From contig JAQTME010000006.1 in NCBI GenBank assembly GCA_028714535.1, positions 1-64,000 of the forward strand: a stretch of 64,000 nt of DNA. Direction: 5' to 3'. The position numbers and the translations under genes were made by a program. The notes beneath the pieces were generated by a model. That model was given only the letters and a program-made list of their open reading frames with translations, ran no database searches and was not told the DNA's origin. How positions within the stretch are numbered: the stretch's first letter is position 1; the number at the start of each line of letters is the position of its first letter. Below, one piece after another: positions 1 through 8,681 of this stretch. The DNA comes from Candidatus Iainarchaeum sp. Lineage in GTDB: Archaea; Micrarchaeota; Micrarchaeia; Anstonellales; Bilamarchaeaceae.

Positions 1-2538
1 CACCTTGACGGTTACGCCGCTTATGGTCGTGGACTCGCCTTCACCAAGGGTCACGATGCTCTTGCTCGACGAAGTTGCGTTCGCCGAGGACGGAGCAAGG
101 AACCATTGTGCCTGCGCAAGCTTGTGAGCCATGGTAAAGGTCATGGATGTTGACGACTGGCTGTCAAACTTCGAGCCGCGCTCGGAGATGTAGCCGGTGT
201 CCACCATTCCGGAGTTCGCTTCAACAGGTCCAGACGGCACGTCCGGCACAGCGCCCGAATAGAAGTTCGGAGCCGCGTTCGCCGTAGCGTGGCCATACCG
301 GATCTTGTCGTTGTCCGAAGTCAGGGTGAATGTACCCGTGTTCGTGTTGTCCAACGAGTTGAAGTCCATGGTCGCGTCAGCCGGAGTTCCAGTGTCGACA
401 TCCTTCACACCGAACATGTAGTAGTCTACAAAGCTGCTCGATGTGCCGGTGCCGGCCTTCTCCGCTATTGCGAACCACACCTGGGGCGTGACCGCAGCAC
501 CATACGGGCTTTCACCAATCGCCGAAACAGGGGGCACTGGCAGGGAGTACAGCAAGTCACCAAGCTGGTTGTCACCTCCTGCGTCCACGTCGTCACCCCG
601 TTCAATCAGGATGGCACCACCCCTTGGCGGAGTGAACTGCGTGTCGCCGTCAGCGATTGCCTGGTACTTGACTTCAGTACCCGGGTTTGCGAACGAGCCG
701 TACTCGGCGTAACCGTAGTTCGTGCTGGAGGAAGACTCCTTCATGAACACGGTACCAACTGACAGGTTGGTAGCTGTCGACGCGTTATAGCCGCAGGCCG
801 CTGAGTCTGCACCAGTCGTTGCACCGTCCATAGACACGATGAACCTGTTGTCTGAAAGTTCACCCGCGCTGTCGGTTCTCGCGACTGAGAACACCGAGCC
901 GCTGTCTGTTGAGCTGACCTCCATATAGGGCGCGAATATTGTACAGTTCGTCCTATCGGCAGACGAGTTCAACGGACCGCTGCTCGCAGAGATGGTCTTG
1001 GAAGAGGTCTTGATGTCGAATTTCAGCTTGAATTTCTTGCTGGCATCGAGATCAAGTCCCTTGTAGGACAGTCTCCACACTGCTGGGTCCTGCACCAACG
1101 GCACATAGTCGCCGGCGTTGAGGATGTCATCACCGCTGCTCGATACCTGGTCGACGCTGTCTGAGTAGACAACAATCGTCCTCAGGGTATCTGGGAGCAA
1201 CTGCGCTGCCGATCCACTGGCTGCGTCAAGGTTCTTCCATCCGAGCGCTACCCTGTAGCCGTCGTTGGTTCCCTGGCCCTGGTCGAGCTTCTGGCCGTCC
1301 TTGAGCTCCAATTCCTTGGAGAAGATGGCTACATCAGCCCACTTCGCGCCGAAGGTATAACCAGGTGCTACCTTGTAGACATGGAACCTGTACTTCTTCC
1401 CGCCGATGGTGTACTCCTTTGTCGAAGCCGGGTCCACCTTGTCCTTTTTCAGGACGTTGCCGTTCGCGTCCAATATGGACAGAATGGCTGACGTGGTGTC
1501 ACCGTGGGCCTCGAGGTCATCCAGCTGGAATTTCAGGTTGTCCACCGGGAGCGATTCGCCCTGGTTCAGGATGCCGGAAACGGATTCCTTCGCCAGCTTC
1601 ACAGTGCCTCCATTCACAAGCGTGTTTTCGCTTGTAATGTCGGGTGTGGTCGGCGCTTCCATTTCGCTGATTATCCAGTCCTCGCCCAGGAAGCTCAACT
1701 TGAGCTTGTGCGTCTCCGTGGAGTCGTCAGGCTTCAGCGGCGCGGTCGTCTTACAGGAGGTGTAGTCAGAATCCACTGCTACGGAACACTCCGGTATGCC
1801 AATCTGCTTTCCGCCCGGACCATCGAACTTCAAGGTGTAGGCGATGAATTTCAGGTCGCCAACGACTGCCTTGTCGTCCTTGGAGTACTTGTTGTCTCCG
1901 TTGATCCAGATGTCCTGCTTCTCGACGAAGCTCTTGCCCGAGTCTGTGTCGGTCAAGGTCCTGTCCGCAAAGGTCGAGAGCTGGTTGCCGCTTATCCTGT
2001 ACATGAAGGTCTGCGACAGCCCGATGTTGCCAGTTGCACCGTCGGTGAACGGGTTGGCGTTGTCGGACGTGTCAGCGCCTCCTATCGGATATGCGCTGTC
2101 CGTGTTGGTTGCATCAGTGTCCGGTCTCCTGTCCTGAAGGGTCCTGTCAATCCAGTCTCCTATCAGGTTGTTCCCGGTCCACGTTCCTGCCGCAACCGAG
2201 CCCGGCACGGTTATTTCCAGCCTTGCCTTCTCGTTGCTTATCGCGCATGTGCCAGCCGAACCGCCAGCGCCGCCTGCAGCGCAGGTAGCTGTCCCCGAGA
2301 CCTGAGCAGTCAATGTTGAGCTCTTATAGGTCTCGCTGACCATCTTGCCTGCGATCAAAGCTGCTGCGACACCATCGCTCGGGTGTGCTGCGCTTCCCAC
2401 GACAACCTTCGCCACTGGGGCTCCGTTGTCGTCTACCAGCGTCGTCGAGCCGAACATAAGTCCGGCGAACGCCGCTGAGCTGGCGAGAATTGTCGCGCCT
2501 GCGACAATTGCGCCCATCTTTCTTAGATTCACTTTCAT
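1..2538 (-). CDS. S-layer protein, partial (C-terminus beyond window start)
   Basis: Open minus frame missing from the ORF track because it runs off base 1; starts MKVNLRKMGAIVAGATILASSAAFAGLMFGSTTLVDDNGAPVAKVVVG, a signal peptide plus N-terminus like methanogen-type S-layer proteins; Thr/Ser/Asp-rich. Confidence 0.85.
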   Translation of the reverse strand, partial: MKVNLRKMGAIVAGATILASSAAFAGLMFGSTTLVDDNGAPVAKVVVGSAAHPSDGVAAALIAGKMVSETYKSSTLTAQVSGTATCAAGGAGGSAGTCAISNEKARLEITVPGSVAAGTWTGNNLIGDWIDRTLQDRRPDTDATNTDSAYPIGGADTSDNANPFTDGATGNIGLSQTFMYRISGNQLSTFADRTLTDTDSGKSFVEKQDIWINGDNKYSKDDKAVVGDLKFIAYTLKFDGPGGKQIGIPECSVAVDSDYTSCKTTAPLKPDDSTETHKLKLSFLGEDWIISEMEAPTTPDITSENTLVNGGTVKLAKESVSGILNQGESLPVDNLKFQLDDLEAHGDTTSAILSILDANGNVLKKDKVDPASTKEYTIGGKKYRFHVYKVAPGYTFGAKWADVAIFSKELELKDGQKLDQGQGTNDGYRVALGWKNLDAASGSAAQLLPDTLRTIVVYSDSVDQVSSSGDDILNAGDYVPLVQDPAVWRLSYKGLDLDASKKFKLKFDIKTSSKTISASSGPLNSSADRTNCTIFAPYMEVSSTDSGSVFSVARTDSAGELSDNRFIVSMDGATTGADSAACGYNASTATNLSVGTVFMKESSSSTNYGYAEYGSFANPGTEVKYQAIADGDTQFTPPRGGAILIERGDDVDAGGDNQLGDLLYSLPVPPVSAIGESPYGAAVTPQVWFAIAEKAGTGTSSSFVDYYMFGVKDVDTGTPADATMDFNSLDNTNTGTFTLTSDNDKIRYGHATANAAPNFYSGAVPDVPSGPVEANSGMVDTGYISERGSKFDSQSSTSMTFTMAHKLAQAQWFLAPSSANATSSSKSIVTLGEGESTTISGVTVKV

Positions 2539-2811
2539 TCTTTCACCTCAGATTTTTTTCACCGCCCGTTGGGCCGTCTGAAAAATGCTATCGGCGGTGT
2601 TTACTTTTTTCGGCCCAAAAACCCGACAGACAACTGCCATCGGGCTCGGATAGGGAATACCCTATCCGCACTCTCTCTCTTGACAAGGTCTTTCTCAAAA
2701 TGTTTAAAAAGGTTGTGCCCAAACCTAAACTGCAGTTTATAAATTACTGTTTTAAGTAAGACAATAAGCGTAGTATAGGCATGGTGATTGACGTATTACG
2801 GCAGATAACGT

Positions 2812-3678
2812 TCATTTCACATCGACCTTCATGCCGTCGTAGGCTATCTCCGTATCCTTGAACACCGCCCTTGCCTGCTCAAGAAGCTCCTTCACGTCGG
2901 CATATCTCGGGCTGATGTGGGTCAATATGAGCCTTTTCACGCCTGCTTTCTTCGCCACGGCAGCGGCATCGGCCGCGGTGCTGTGCATGCGCTCGGCGGC
3001 CTCGTCCTTTCTCGACGAGTCGAAAGTCGCCTCGTGGACGAGGAGATCAGCGCCCTTGGCAGCATCAAGTATATTAGTATCAGGAAGGCAGTCCCCGCCA
3101 TAGACGAGCTTCCTGCCGGGCTTCACCCAGCTGACGTCGGCGAGCTTCACTGTGCCTTTCGCCGTCTTCACAGAGCCCTTCTGCTGGATCTCGCGGAAAA
3201 GCCGCCCGCTCAGCCCGAGCGAATGGGCCTTGTCCTCGTGGAACTTGATTTTCTCCTTTTCCAGGAAGGCAAGGCCGTAGGCGTCCTTGCAATGCTTCAC
3301 TGCGAACGCGTCGACGCTGAAATCCGCGGTGCGGTACAGCTCGCCCTTCTTCATCTTCTCGGGCGCTGCGAACGCGTAGCGCTCGAAGTCATCCCTCACG
3401 CCGGGAAAAAACACCGGCAGCTTCTTCGGCGAAACAGACGACAGTTTCAGCGTCTCGAGCAGGCCGAACATGCCGAGGTAGTGGTCGAGGTGCGGGTGGG
3501 TTATGAATATGGCGCTGATGCTGCCGTAGCCTGCCTTGTAGCGCATGAGCTGCCTCTGCGTCCCTTCGCCGCAGTCCCAAAGCAGCAGCTCGCTCTCGTA
3601 TTTGACCGCCATGGCAGGCATGCCGCGCTCCACCGTAGGGATGCTGCCCGAGGTGCCGAGGAACGTTATCTGGAACAT
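2812..3678 (-). CDS. rnz: Ribonuclease Z (MBL fold tRNA 3' processing)
   Basis: FLGTSGSIPTVERGMPA, FITHPHLDHYLGMFGLL, LVHEATFD, LTHISPRY motifs. Confidence 0.93.
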   Translation of the reverse strand: MFQITFLGTSGSIPTVERGMPAMAVKYESELLLWDCGEGTQRQLMRYKAGYGSISAIFITHPHLDHYLGMFGLLETLKLSSVSPKKLPVFFPGVRDDFERYAFAAPEKMKKGELYRTADFSVDAFAVKHCKDAYGLAFLEKEKIKFHEDKAHSLGLSGRLFREIQQKGSVKTAKGTVKLADVSWVKPGRKLVYGGDCLPDTNILDAAKGADLLVHEATFDSSRKDEAAERMHSTAADAAAVAKKAGVKRLILTHISPRYADVKELLEQARAVFKDTEIAYDGMKVDVK

Positions 3679-3758
3679 AGGTAGGATAACGGAAGCTACG
3701 TATTTTAGAGTTGCCGCCCGGCAGCCGGGTTTTTAAGATTTGCCCGGGTGGCTAGTGC

Positions 3759-4496
3759 ATGCCACGGAACTTCTTCATCACTGGGATGCCGAAATCAGGC
3801 AAGACCACGCTCCTGAGCAGGATCGCTGATGAATTGAGGTCGCACGGCCTGCGGGTCGGCGGGTTCGTCTCGCCTGAGGAGAAGGAGCACGGCACCAGGA
3901 CGGGGTTCTACATAAGGAACCTGGATACCGGCGAGCTCGGCCGGCTTGCCGAGGTGGATGCTGACGGCCCGAAGGTGAGCAAGTACCACGTCGACATCAA
4001 ATCGTTCGAGAACGCGGTTCTCCAGTCCCTGGAGAGATTCGAGCGCTACGACGTCATAGTCATAGACGAGATAGGCAGGATGGAGCTGAAGAGCCAGAAA
4101 TTCTCGGAACTGCTCGACCGGATAGTCGAGTCGCCCACGCCGCTCATCGCTTCGCTGCACAACGATTTCGTGGAAAGGTACGGCCAGGCCGGCGAGGTCG
4201 TATTCCTGGACCCGGCAAACCGCGAGCAGGTATACAACGAGCTTGTCCAGAAGGTGAAGGCCATAGGGAAGAAGGCCACGCCGAAGGCTGCCGCGCGGAA
4301 AGCGCAGGCAAAGGCCATGCCGGCCAAGCGGAAGGCAGCACGTAAAGCGCCAGCAGTGAAAAAAGCCAGGCCGGCCGTGAAGAGGGGGGAGGCGGTGAAG
4401 GTGGCGAAGAAAAAGGGAAAGAAGGAGAAGAAGGAAAGGGGGGGACGGGAGGAGAAAGGGGTCGTGGAGCACCTCAAGGAGCTCCTCGGTTTCTGA
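3759..4496 (+). CDS. THEP1-like nucleoside-triphosphatase with long Lys/Ala/Pro-rich C-terminal tail
   Basis: ITGMPKSGKTTLL Walker A, VIVIDEIGRMEL Walker B; basic tail from about residue 165. Confidence 0.85.
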   Translation: MPRNFFITGMPKSGKTTLLSRIADELRSHGLRVGGFVSPEEKEHGTRTGFYIRNLDTGELGRLAEVDADGPKVSKYHVDIKSFENAVLQSLERFERYDVIVIDEIGRMELKSQKFSELLDRIVESPTPLIASLHNDFVERYGQAGEVVFLDPANREQVYNELVQKVKAIGKKATPKAAARKAQAKAMPAKRKAARKAPAVKKARPAVKRGEAVKVAKKKGKKEKKERGGREEKGVVEHLKELLGF

Positions 4497-5046
4497 GATC
4501 CTTGCCCCATTCGACAATCAGCGCGCGATATTCCTTGTAGACCGGCACTGAGCGCGGAAGCGAGGATTCGAAAAACCGCTTGTAGTCGTCGTATTCCCTG
4601 CTTTCGAACAGCTTATGGTGCGCGCAGAAGCGCCGCGTATAAGCGTCAATCACGAAATGGGGCAGGCCGAACGCGTATAAAAGTATCGAGTCGGCGGTCT
4701 CTTTTCCCACGCCCTTCACCGCGAGCAGCTCGTCCCGCGCAGGCGGCGAGCCGCGCCGGCTTATCTCCACGTATTTCCTTGTCAGCAGCTTCAGCCTTCC
4801 GGCCTTCTGCCTGTAGAACCCGCTCGGGCGGATGAGCGACTCGAGCCTGGCGCGCCGCATGCGGAGCACCTTGCCCGGCGACAACGCTCCGGCCTTTTTC
4901 AGGTTGGCTATCGCCCTCTCAACGTTGCGCCAGTTCGTATTCTGGGTGAGCAGGGCGCCGACAACGACCTCGTACTGCGTCTCGGCCGGCCACCAGCGCT
5001 GCGTCCCGTATTCCCGCAGCAAGCTCCGGTAAAGGCGCATCAGCAT
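4474..5046 (-). CDS. Endonuclease III-like HhH-GPD DNA glycosylase
   Basis: GALLTQNTNWRNVERAI, LLAVKGVGKETADSILLYAFGLPHFVIDAYTRR; no obvious 4Fe-4S cysteine loop. Confidence 0.85.
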   Translation of the reverse strand: MLMRLYRSLLREYGTQRWWPAETQYEVVVGALLTQNTNWRNVERAIANLKKAGALSPGKVLRMRRARLESLIRPSGFYRQKAGRLKLLTRKYVEISRRGSPPARDELLAVKGVGKETADSILLYAFGLPHFVIDAYTRRFCAHHKLFESREYDDYKRFFESSLPRSVPVYKEYRALIVEWGKDLRNRGAP

Positions 5047-5050
5047 GGCA

Positions 5051-6109
5051 TCAACCGTTTTTCTTCAGGCATGCGAATTCGTGCAGCGCGGCAATAAATG
5101 TTTCGGTCGTGCCTATTCCGGGTATAGTATCCGTCCCGGCCTCGGCCAGCGGGAGCCGATAGGTTTCGAAAAACACCGGGCTGAATCCTGAGGCCATGCC
5201 CACCAGCAAATCAAGCCCCACGTGCCGCTCGCCGTCAAATCCGAGCCTGGGCGCGGAAATCAGCACCAGCCCCCCATCCGGCCCTTCGTGGCAGTAAACG
5301 ACACGCTCCCTGTTATCAGGCGTCACCGCCACCGTCACGTATGCCACGGATGCGGATACCGCCAGGCTGCGGCCAGGCTCCAGGATTCGGTGTGCCTCGG
5401 CGAGATGAACGAGCGCGGCGACCAGCTGTATCGGCGGAACCTGCCCCCCGTCCGAAAGGTTGCAATCGTCGCCGAACTTCATCTTCAGTTTGGTGTCCAG
5501 CCATGCGATGGGCAGGGGATAGATGTTGGGCAGCACGTCGTCCGACAGCACGAAACTGAAGCTGTCGCTTTCCAAAGGCAGCGGCCGCAAGTCGCTCTCC
5601 AGGGGAGGAGCGGCAAGGATTCCGCGGACCACGGCAGCCGCATCTGTTCCCGAAGACGAGCGGCCTATGGCTTCCTCGGCCCTGGCGACTACGCGCCCCA
5701 CGTAAGCAGACGCATCGCATACTAACACCGACACTTTGCCGCGCAGATGCTCGGGGAGGCGCTGCCGCGCAATCTCCGGCCCTTCAGCATCAACGTCAAG
5801 AAGGACTACTTCGTCAAAACGGCCGGCCAGGCATTCAAGCTGGAAATCGCCGCAGTTGCCGGGCCCGGCTACCAGCGCGCGGCCGTTGCCGCTGAAGCCG
5901 GCCGCTAGACCGACCTGCTTTTGGTGCCAGGCGAGAAATGGGTTGAAGAAAGCCGCGGGCACGCCGCAACGGGAATCGGACCGCCGGATGCGGTTGACGA
6001 GCGTGTAGACTTCGGCGAGGCTCTTAGCCTTGCGCATCTCAGTTTGGAAATCCACGCCCCAGGAATTCATGCGGGACAGAATCCGCGGGTCCATGCTGAC
6101 CTTCTGCAT
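5051..6109 (-). CDS. Methyltransferase-fold protein, function unknown
   Basis: ALVAGPGNCGDFQLECLAGRFDEVVLLDVDAEG resembles SAM-binding motif I and following acidic loop. Confidence 0.5.
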   Translation of the reverse strand: MQKVSMDPRILSRMNSWGVDFQTEMRKAKSLAEVYTLVNRIRRSDSRCGVPAAFFNPFLAWHQKQVGLAAGFSGNGRALVAGPGNCGDFQLECLAGRFDEVVLLDVDAEGPEIARQRLPEHLRGKVSVLVCDASAYVGRVVARAEEAIGRSSSGTDAAAVVRGILAAPPLESDLRPLPLESDSFSFVLSDDVLPNIYPLPIAWLDTKLKMKFGDDCNLSDGGQVPPIQLVAALVHLAEAHRILEPGRSLAVSASVAYVTVAVTPDNRERVVYCHEGPDGGLVLISAPRLGFDGERHVGLDLLVGMASGFSPVFFETYRLPLAEAGTDTIPGIGTTETFIAALHEFACLKKNG

Positions 6110-6149
6110 GGATGGGTCTATGTGTGTTTAAATTTATATAACAATGTGT

Positions 6150-7232
6150 TCAAATCGCAGGCGGGGTTATATCCACGCGCGACTGGACGTACCGCAGCTT
6201 CAGCGCCTCGAATATCTTGTCCAGCTCTGCGGCCGGGAGGTCCAGCATGATGGCCGCGTCCCTGAGCTCCCGCAGCCGCTCCATGCGGTCCGGGGAGGAC
6301 GGCATGAGGACGAGCGGCACGACGCCCTTGGACGCTATTTCCGATGCGGCGGCCTGGACCTCGGGGCAGAGGGGCTTCATCGCGGCCGCTATCTTCGCCA
6401 GCTCCTGTCCAGAGCTCAGGGGGTCGTACTCCCTGCCCACGCGCCTCATGAAGAAAAGCATCTTGGGATGGCTGAACGGAAGGGCGGACATGCCGAGGCC
6501 ACGGCCTATGAAGATGAGCTTGCCTGCGGATTCCGCATCCGAGAAATCAGGGCGCTCGACGCAGCAGGCCACGTATGACGGCTTGGCCATGCCGAGCGCG
6601 CAGCTGTGCAGGAGCATGTGGGAATCCCTTTTTTCGTCCGATGACGTGAAGGAGCGCAGGATGATGAGGATGTCTCCGATGGCGTAGCCGTCGATGGCGC
6701 CGGCAACCCGGTCGGCCTGCTTGGCGCATATGAGGAAATACCCGGGCAGGGCGGTGTTCGCCTCCCTGCATTTGGAAAGCAGGCGCTGGCCTTCCTTGAA
6801 GTCCAGCGAATCCGGCTTTGGCATGGCGAACGACACGGCGCCCTCCTCGAGCACGCCGTGCAGGTGGCTCCGGTCCACCCATTCCGGAAGCAGGTCGAGC
6901 GCAGGCAGGACCGCGCCGGGGCCGGCCCCGAGCGATTTCGGGAGCGGGGGGATCTCATGCTCTGACGGGACCACAGGCTGTATCGGGGGAAGGGTGAGCG
7001 GCGCAGCCCTCGGCTCGGGGGCTGCCGGAAATGCGGTTTTTGCGGCGCTTGGCGCCTTCACGATTTTTTTCGGCGCCTTTTTCTTCAGCGCCGGCTTCTT
7101 CCGCAGCGGCGCCTTTTTGGCAGGCTTCACCTTCGGCGGCGCTTTCTTTTTTATCCTGGATTTGGGAATCTTCTTCGCTTTCCGGACGGGCGCTTTCCGT
7201 TTAGGGGCAGGTTTCTTTTTCGCTTTAGCCAT
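6150..7232 (-). CDS. Conserved-looking protein with H1-like Lys/Ala/Pro-rich N-terminus
   Basis: Start placed at MAKAKKKPAPKRKAPVRKAKK, which removes overlap with the upstream MscL gene. Confidence 0.7.
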   Translation of the reverse strand: MAKAKKKPAPKRKAPVRKAKKIPKSRIKKKAPPKVKPAKKAPLRKKPALKKKAPKKIVKAPSAAKTAFPAAPEPRAAPLTLPPIQPVVPSEHEIPPLPKSLGAGPGAVLPALDLLPEWVDRSHLHGVLEEGAVSFAMPKPDSLDFKEGQRLLSKCREANTALPGYFLICAKQADRVAGAIDGYAIGDILIILRSFTSSDEKRDSHMLLHSCALGMAKPSYVACCVERPDFSDAESAGKLIFIGRGLGMSALPFSHPKMLFFMRRVGREYDPLSSGQELAKIAAAMKPLCPEVQAAASEIASKGVVPLVLMPSSPDRMERLRELRDAAIMLDLPAAELDKIFEALKLRYVQSRVDITPPAI

Positions 7233-7246
7233 GGGCAGTTCACAAC

Positions 7247-7552
7247 CTACTTCTTGGTGACCTTTTCCTCTTTCAGCACCATCTTCGCGATGAGGAACAC
7301 CACGAAGGCGATGACGATGAAGTTGATGCACGCCGCGATGAACGCGCCCGAGCCAAACTTGAACGGCCCGATAAGCAGGAGTGCGGTCTGCCAGTCGCCA
7401 CCAGGAAGAATCGGCGCGATGAGCGGCATTATGATGTTGTCCACCAGCGACTTGACCAATGACGTCGCAGCAACGGCCATGATGAATGCGACCGCCAACC
7501 CCATCACCTTGTATTCCTGCAGGAAGTCCTTGAATTCGGATATGATTCCCAT
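7247..7552 (-). CDS. mscL: Large-conductance mechanosensitive channel MscL-like
   Basis: MGIISEFKDFLQEYKVMGLAVAFIMAVAATSLVKSLVDNIIMPLIAPILPGG; two TM segments. Confidence 0.8.
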   Translation of the reverse strand: MGIISEFKDFLQEYKVMGLAVAFIMAVAATSLVKSLVDNIIMPLIAPILPGGDWQTALLLIGPFKFGSGAFIAACINFIVIAFVVFLIAKMVLKEEKVTKK

Positions 7553-7584
7553 GAAATAGGAAGGCAGGGAAAGGATAAAAACCA

Positions 7585-7866
7585 TTAGGGTGGGGATGAG
7601 AGGCGTTTCCTTTTCCCTGCCTTGACGAAGACGTTCCTCAAATCCTCGAGGAATCCGCACCGCCTGTCGGTGTAGAAAAGCACAAGGTTGCCCTTGCGCT
7701 CGGTGAAGAGAAGGCCGAGGTCCACGAGGCTGTCCAGTTCTTTCTTCGCTTCAGAGGAGGATACTCCGGCGCGCCTTGCGATTTCCCTGAGGTGTAGGCC
7801 CTCGGAGAAAAGTACGACGCCCAGGACGGATACCTCGGCCTTGGAGCGGAAAAGCCGTTCCAACAT
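7585..7866 (-). CDS. Winged-helix transcriptional regulator
   Basis: SEGLHLREIARRAGVSSSEAKKELDSLVDLGLLFTERKGNLVLFY. Confidence 0.8.
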   Translation of the reverse strand: MLERLFRSKAEVSVLGVVLFSEGLHLREIARRAGVSSSEAKKELDSLVDLGLLFTERKGNLVLFYTDRRCGFLEDLRNVFVKAGKRKRLSSPP

Positions 7867-7938
7867 GTTCTTTTAGGTAGAACAGTTGTTATTTTAAAGC
7901 TAACGGTTATAGGCGATAGGGCGATGGCTGAAGCAGTA

Positions 7939-8011
7939 TGGGCCCGCGCGGGATCGAACCGCGAATCTCCACTGTGTGAGAGTGGCGTCTTAACCATTCG
8001 ACTACGGGCCC
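7939..8011 (-). tRNA. tRNA-Val(CAC)
   Basis: Minus strand GGGCCCG...CGGGCCC acceptor stem, anticodon loop CTCACAC between CCACT/AGTGG, T arm GCGGTTCGATCCCGC. Confidence 0.9.
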
Positions 8012-8050
8012 TCTGAATGTGCGGATGAGAATGACTTATCTGCAAAAAGG

Positions 8051-8059
8051 TTTTATATA
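8051..8059 (+). promoter_or_regulatory. TATA-box for tRNA-Gln
   Basis: TTTTATATA about 30 nt upstream of tRNA start. Confidence 0.6.
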
Positions 8060-8086
8060 CTGTTCCTGCGCACTTAGACCCAAGCA

Positions 8087-8157
8087 GCCCCGTCGTCTAG
8101 CGGCCAAGGATAGTGGGCTTTGGACCCATTGACGGCAGTTCGAATCTGCCCGGGGCT
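8087..8157 (+). tRNA. tRNA-Gln(TTG)
   Basis: GCCCCGTCGTCTAGCGGCCAAGGATAGTGGGCTTTGGACCCATTGACGGCAGTTCGAATCTGCCCGGGGCT; loop CTTTGGA. Confidence 0.9.
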
Positions 8158-8219
8158 ATAATTTTCCCGCGCACAATAAAGTGAACAAGCGTTCAAAAAA
8201 TTAAACAACCGATTCCGCG

Positions 8220-8666
8220 TCAGGATTTTCTCCGGAGCGCGAGCGAGGCGCCGGCTATGCCAAGCAGCCCCAGGGCAGGCCCGCAGCATGCAGGCCCCCC
8301 GTTGCCAGGGGGATTGGACACGCAGTCCTCGACCTGGCTCCAGCACAGGTCATCGCAGTACTGGTTTGTCTCGCCGCTGTTCCTGCATGCGTTGAAGCAG
8401 TTCGCGAAGGCCATGCCGCAGCCGGAATTGGGCGCCTCGCAGTTGATAAGGCCGGGCCTGCAGACCGCTGAGATGCACGTATCGAACTTGTCCTGGTCCC
8501 CGCCATCGCAGGTTGTCACGTCGTTGGCTGTCTCGGGCGTGCCGCCAGCCGCGCCGGTGCAGCAGTTCGACATGCACTCGTCTTCCAGTGCGCTGCAGTC
8601 GAGTGGGATGGGATTGGCGAAGGAGAGCTGCAGCAGCAGGCCCAAAACAACGAACGCAAGCTTCAT
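8220..8666 (-). CDS. Secreted Cys-rich protein with C-terminal sorting-signal-like tail
   Basis: Signal peptide MKLAFVVLGLLLQLSFA, 17 Cys, C-terminus GGPACCGPALGLLGIAGASLALRRKS. Confidence 0.75.
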   Translation of the reverse strand: MKLAFVVLGLLLQLSFANPIPLDCSALEDECMSNCCTGAAGGTPETANDVTTCDGGDQDKFDTCISAVCRPGLINCEAPNSGCGMAFANCFNACRNSGETNQYCDDLCWSQVEDCVSNPPGNGGPACCGPALGLLGIAGASLALRRKS

Positions 8667-8681
8667 TTCAGTCCCCCAGTC

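Noticed and set aside
289-2759. Plus-strand ORFs 289-762, 443-712, 1365-1637, 1406-1765, 1504-2319, 1844-2137 etc.
   Set aside because: Antisense shadows of the S-layer gene, which is open at base 1 and so missing from the track
7638-8045. Minus ORF 7638-8045
   Set aside because: Runs through tRNA-Val and overlaps the winged-helix gene in another frame
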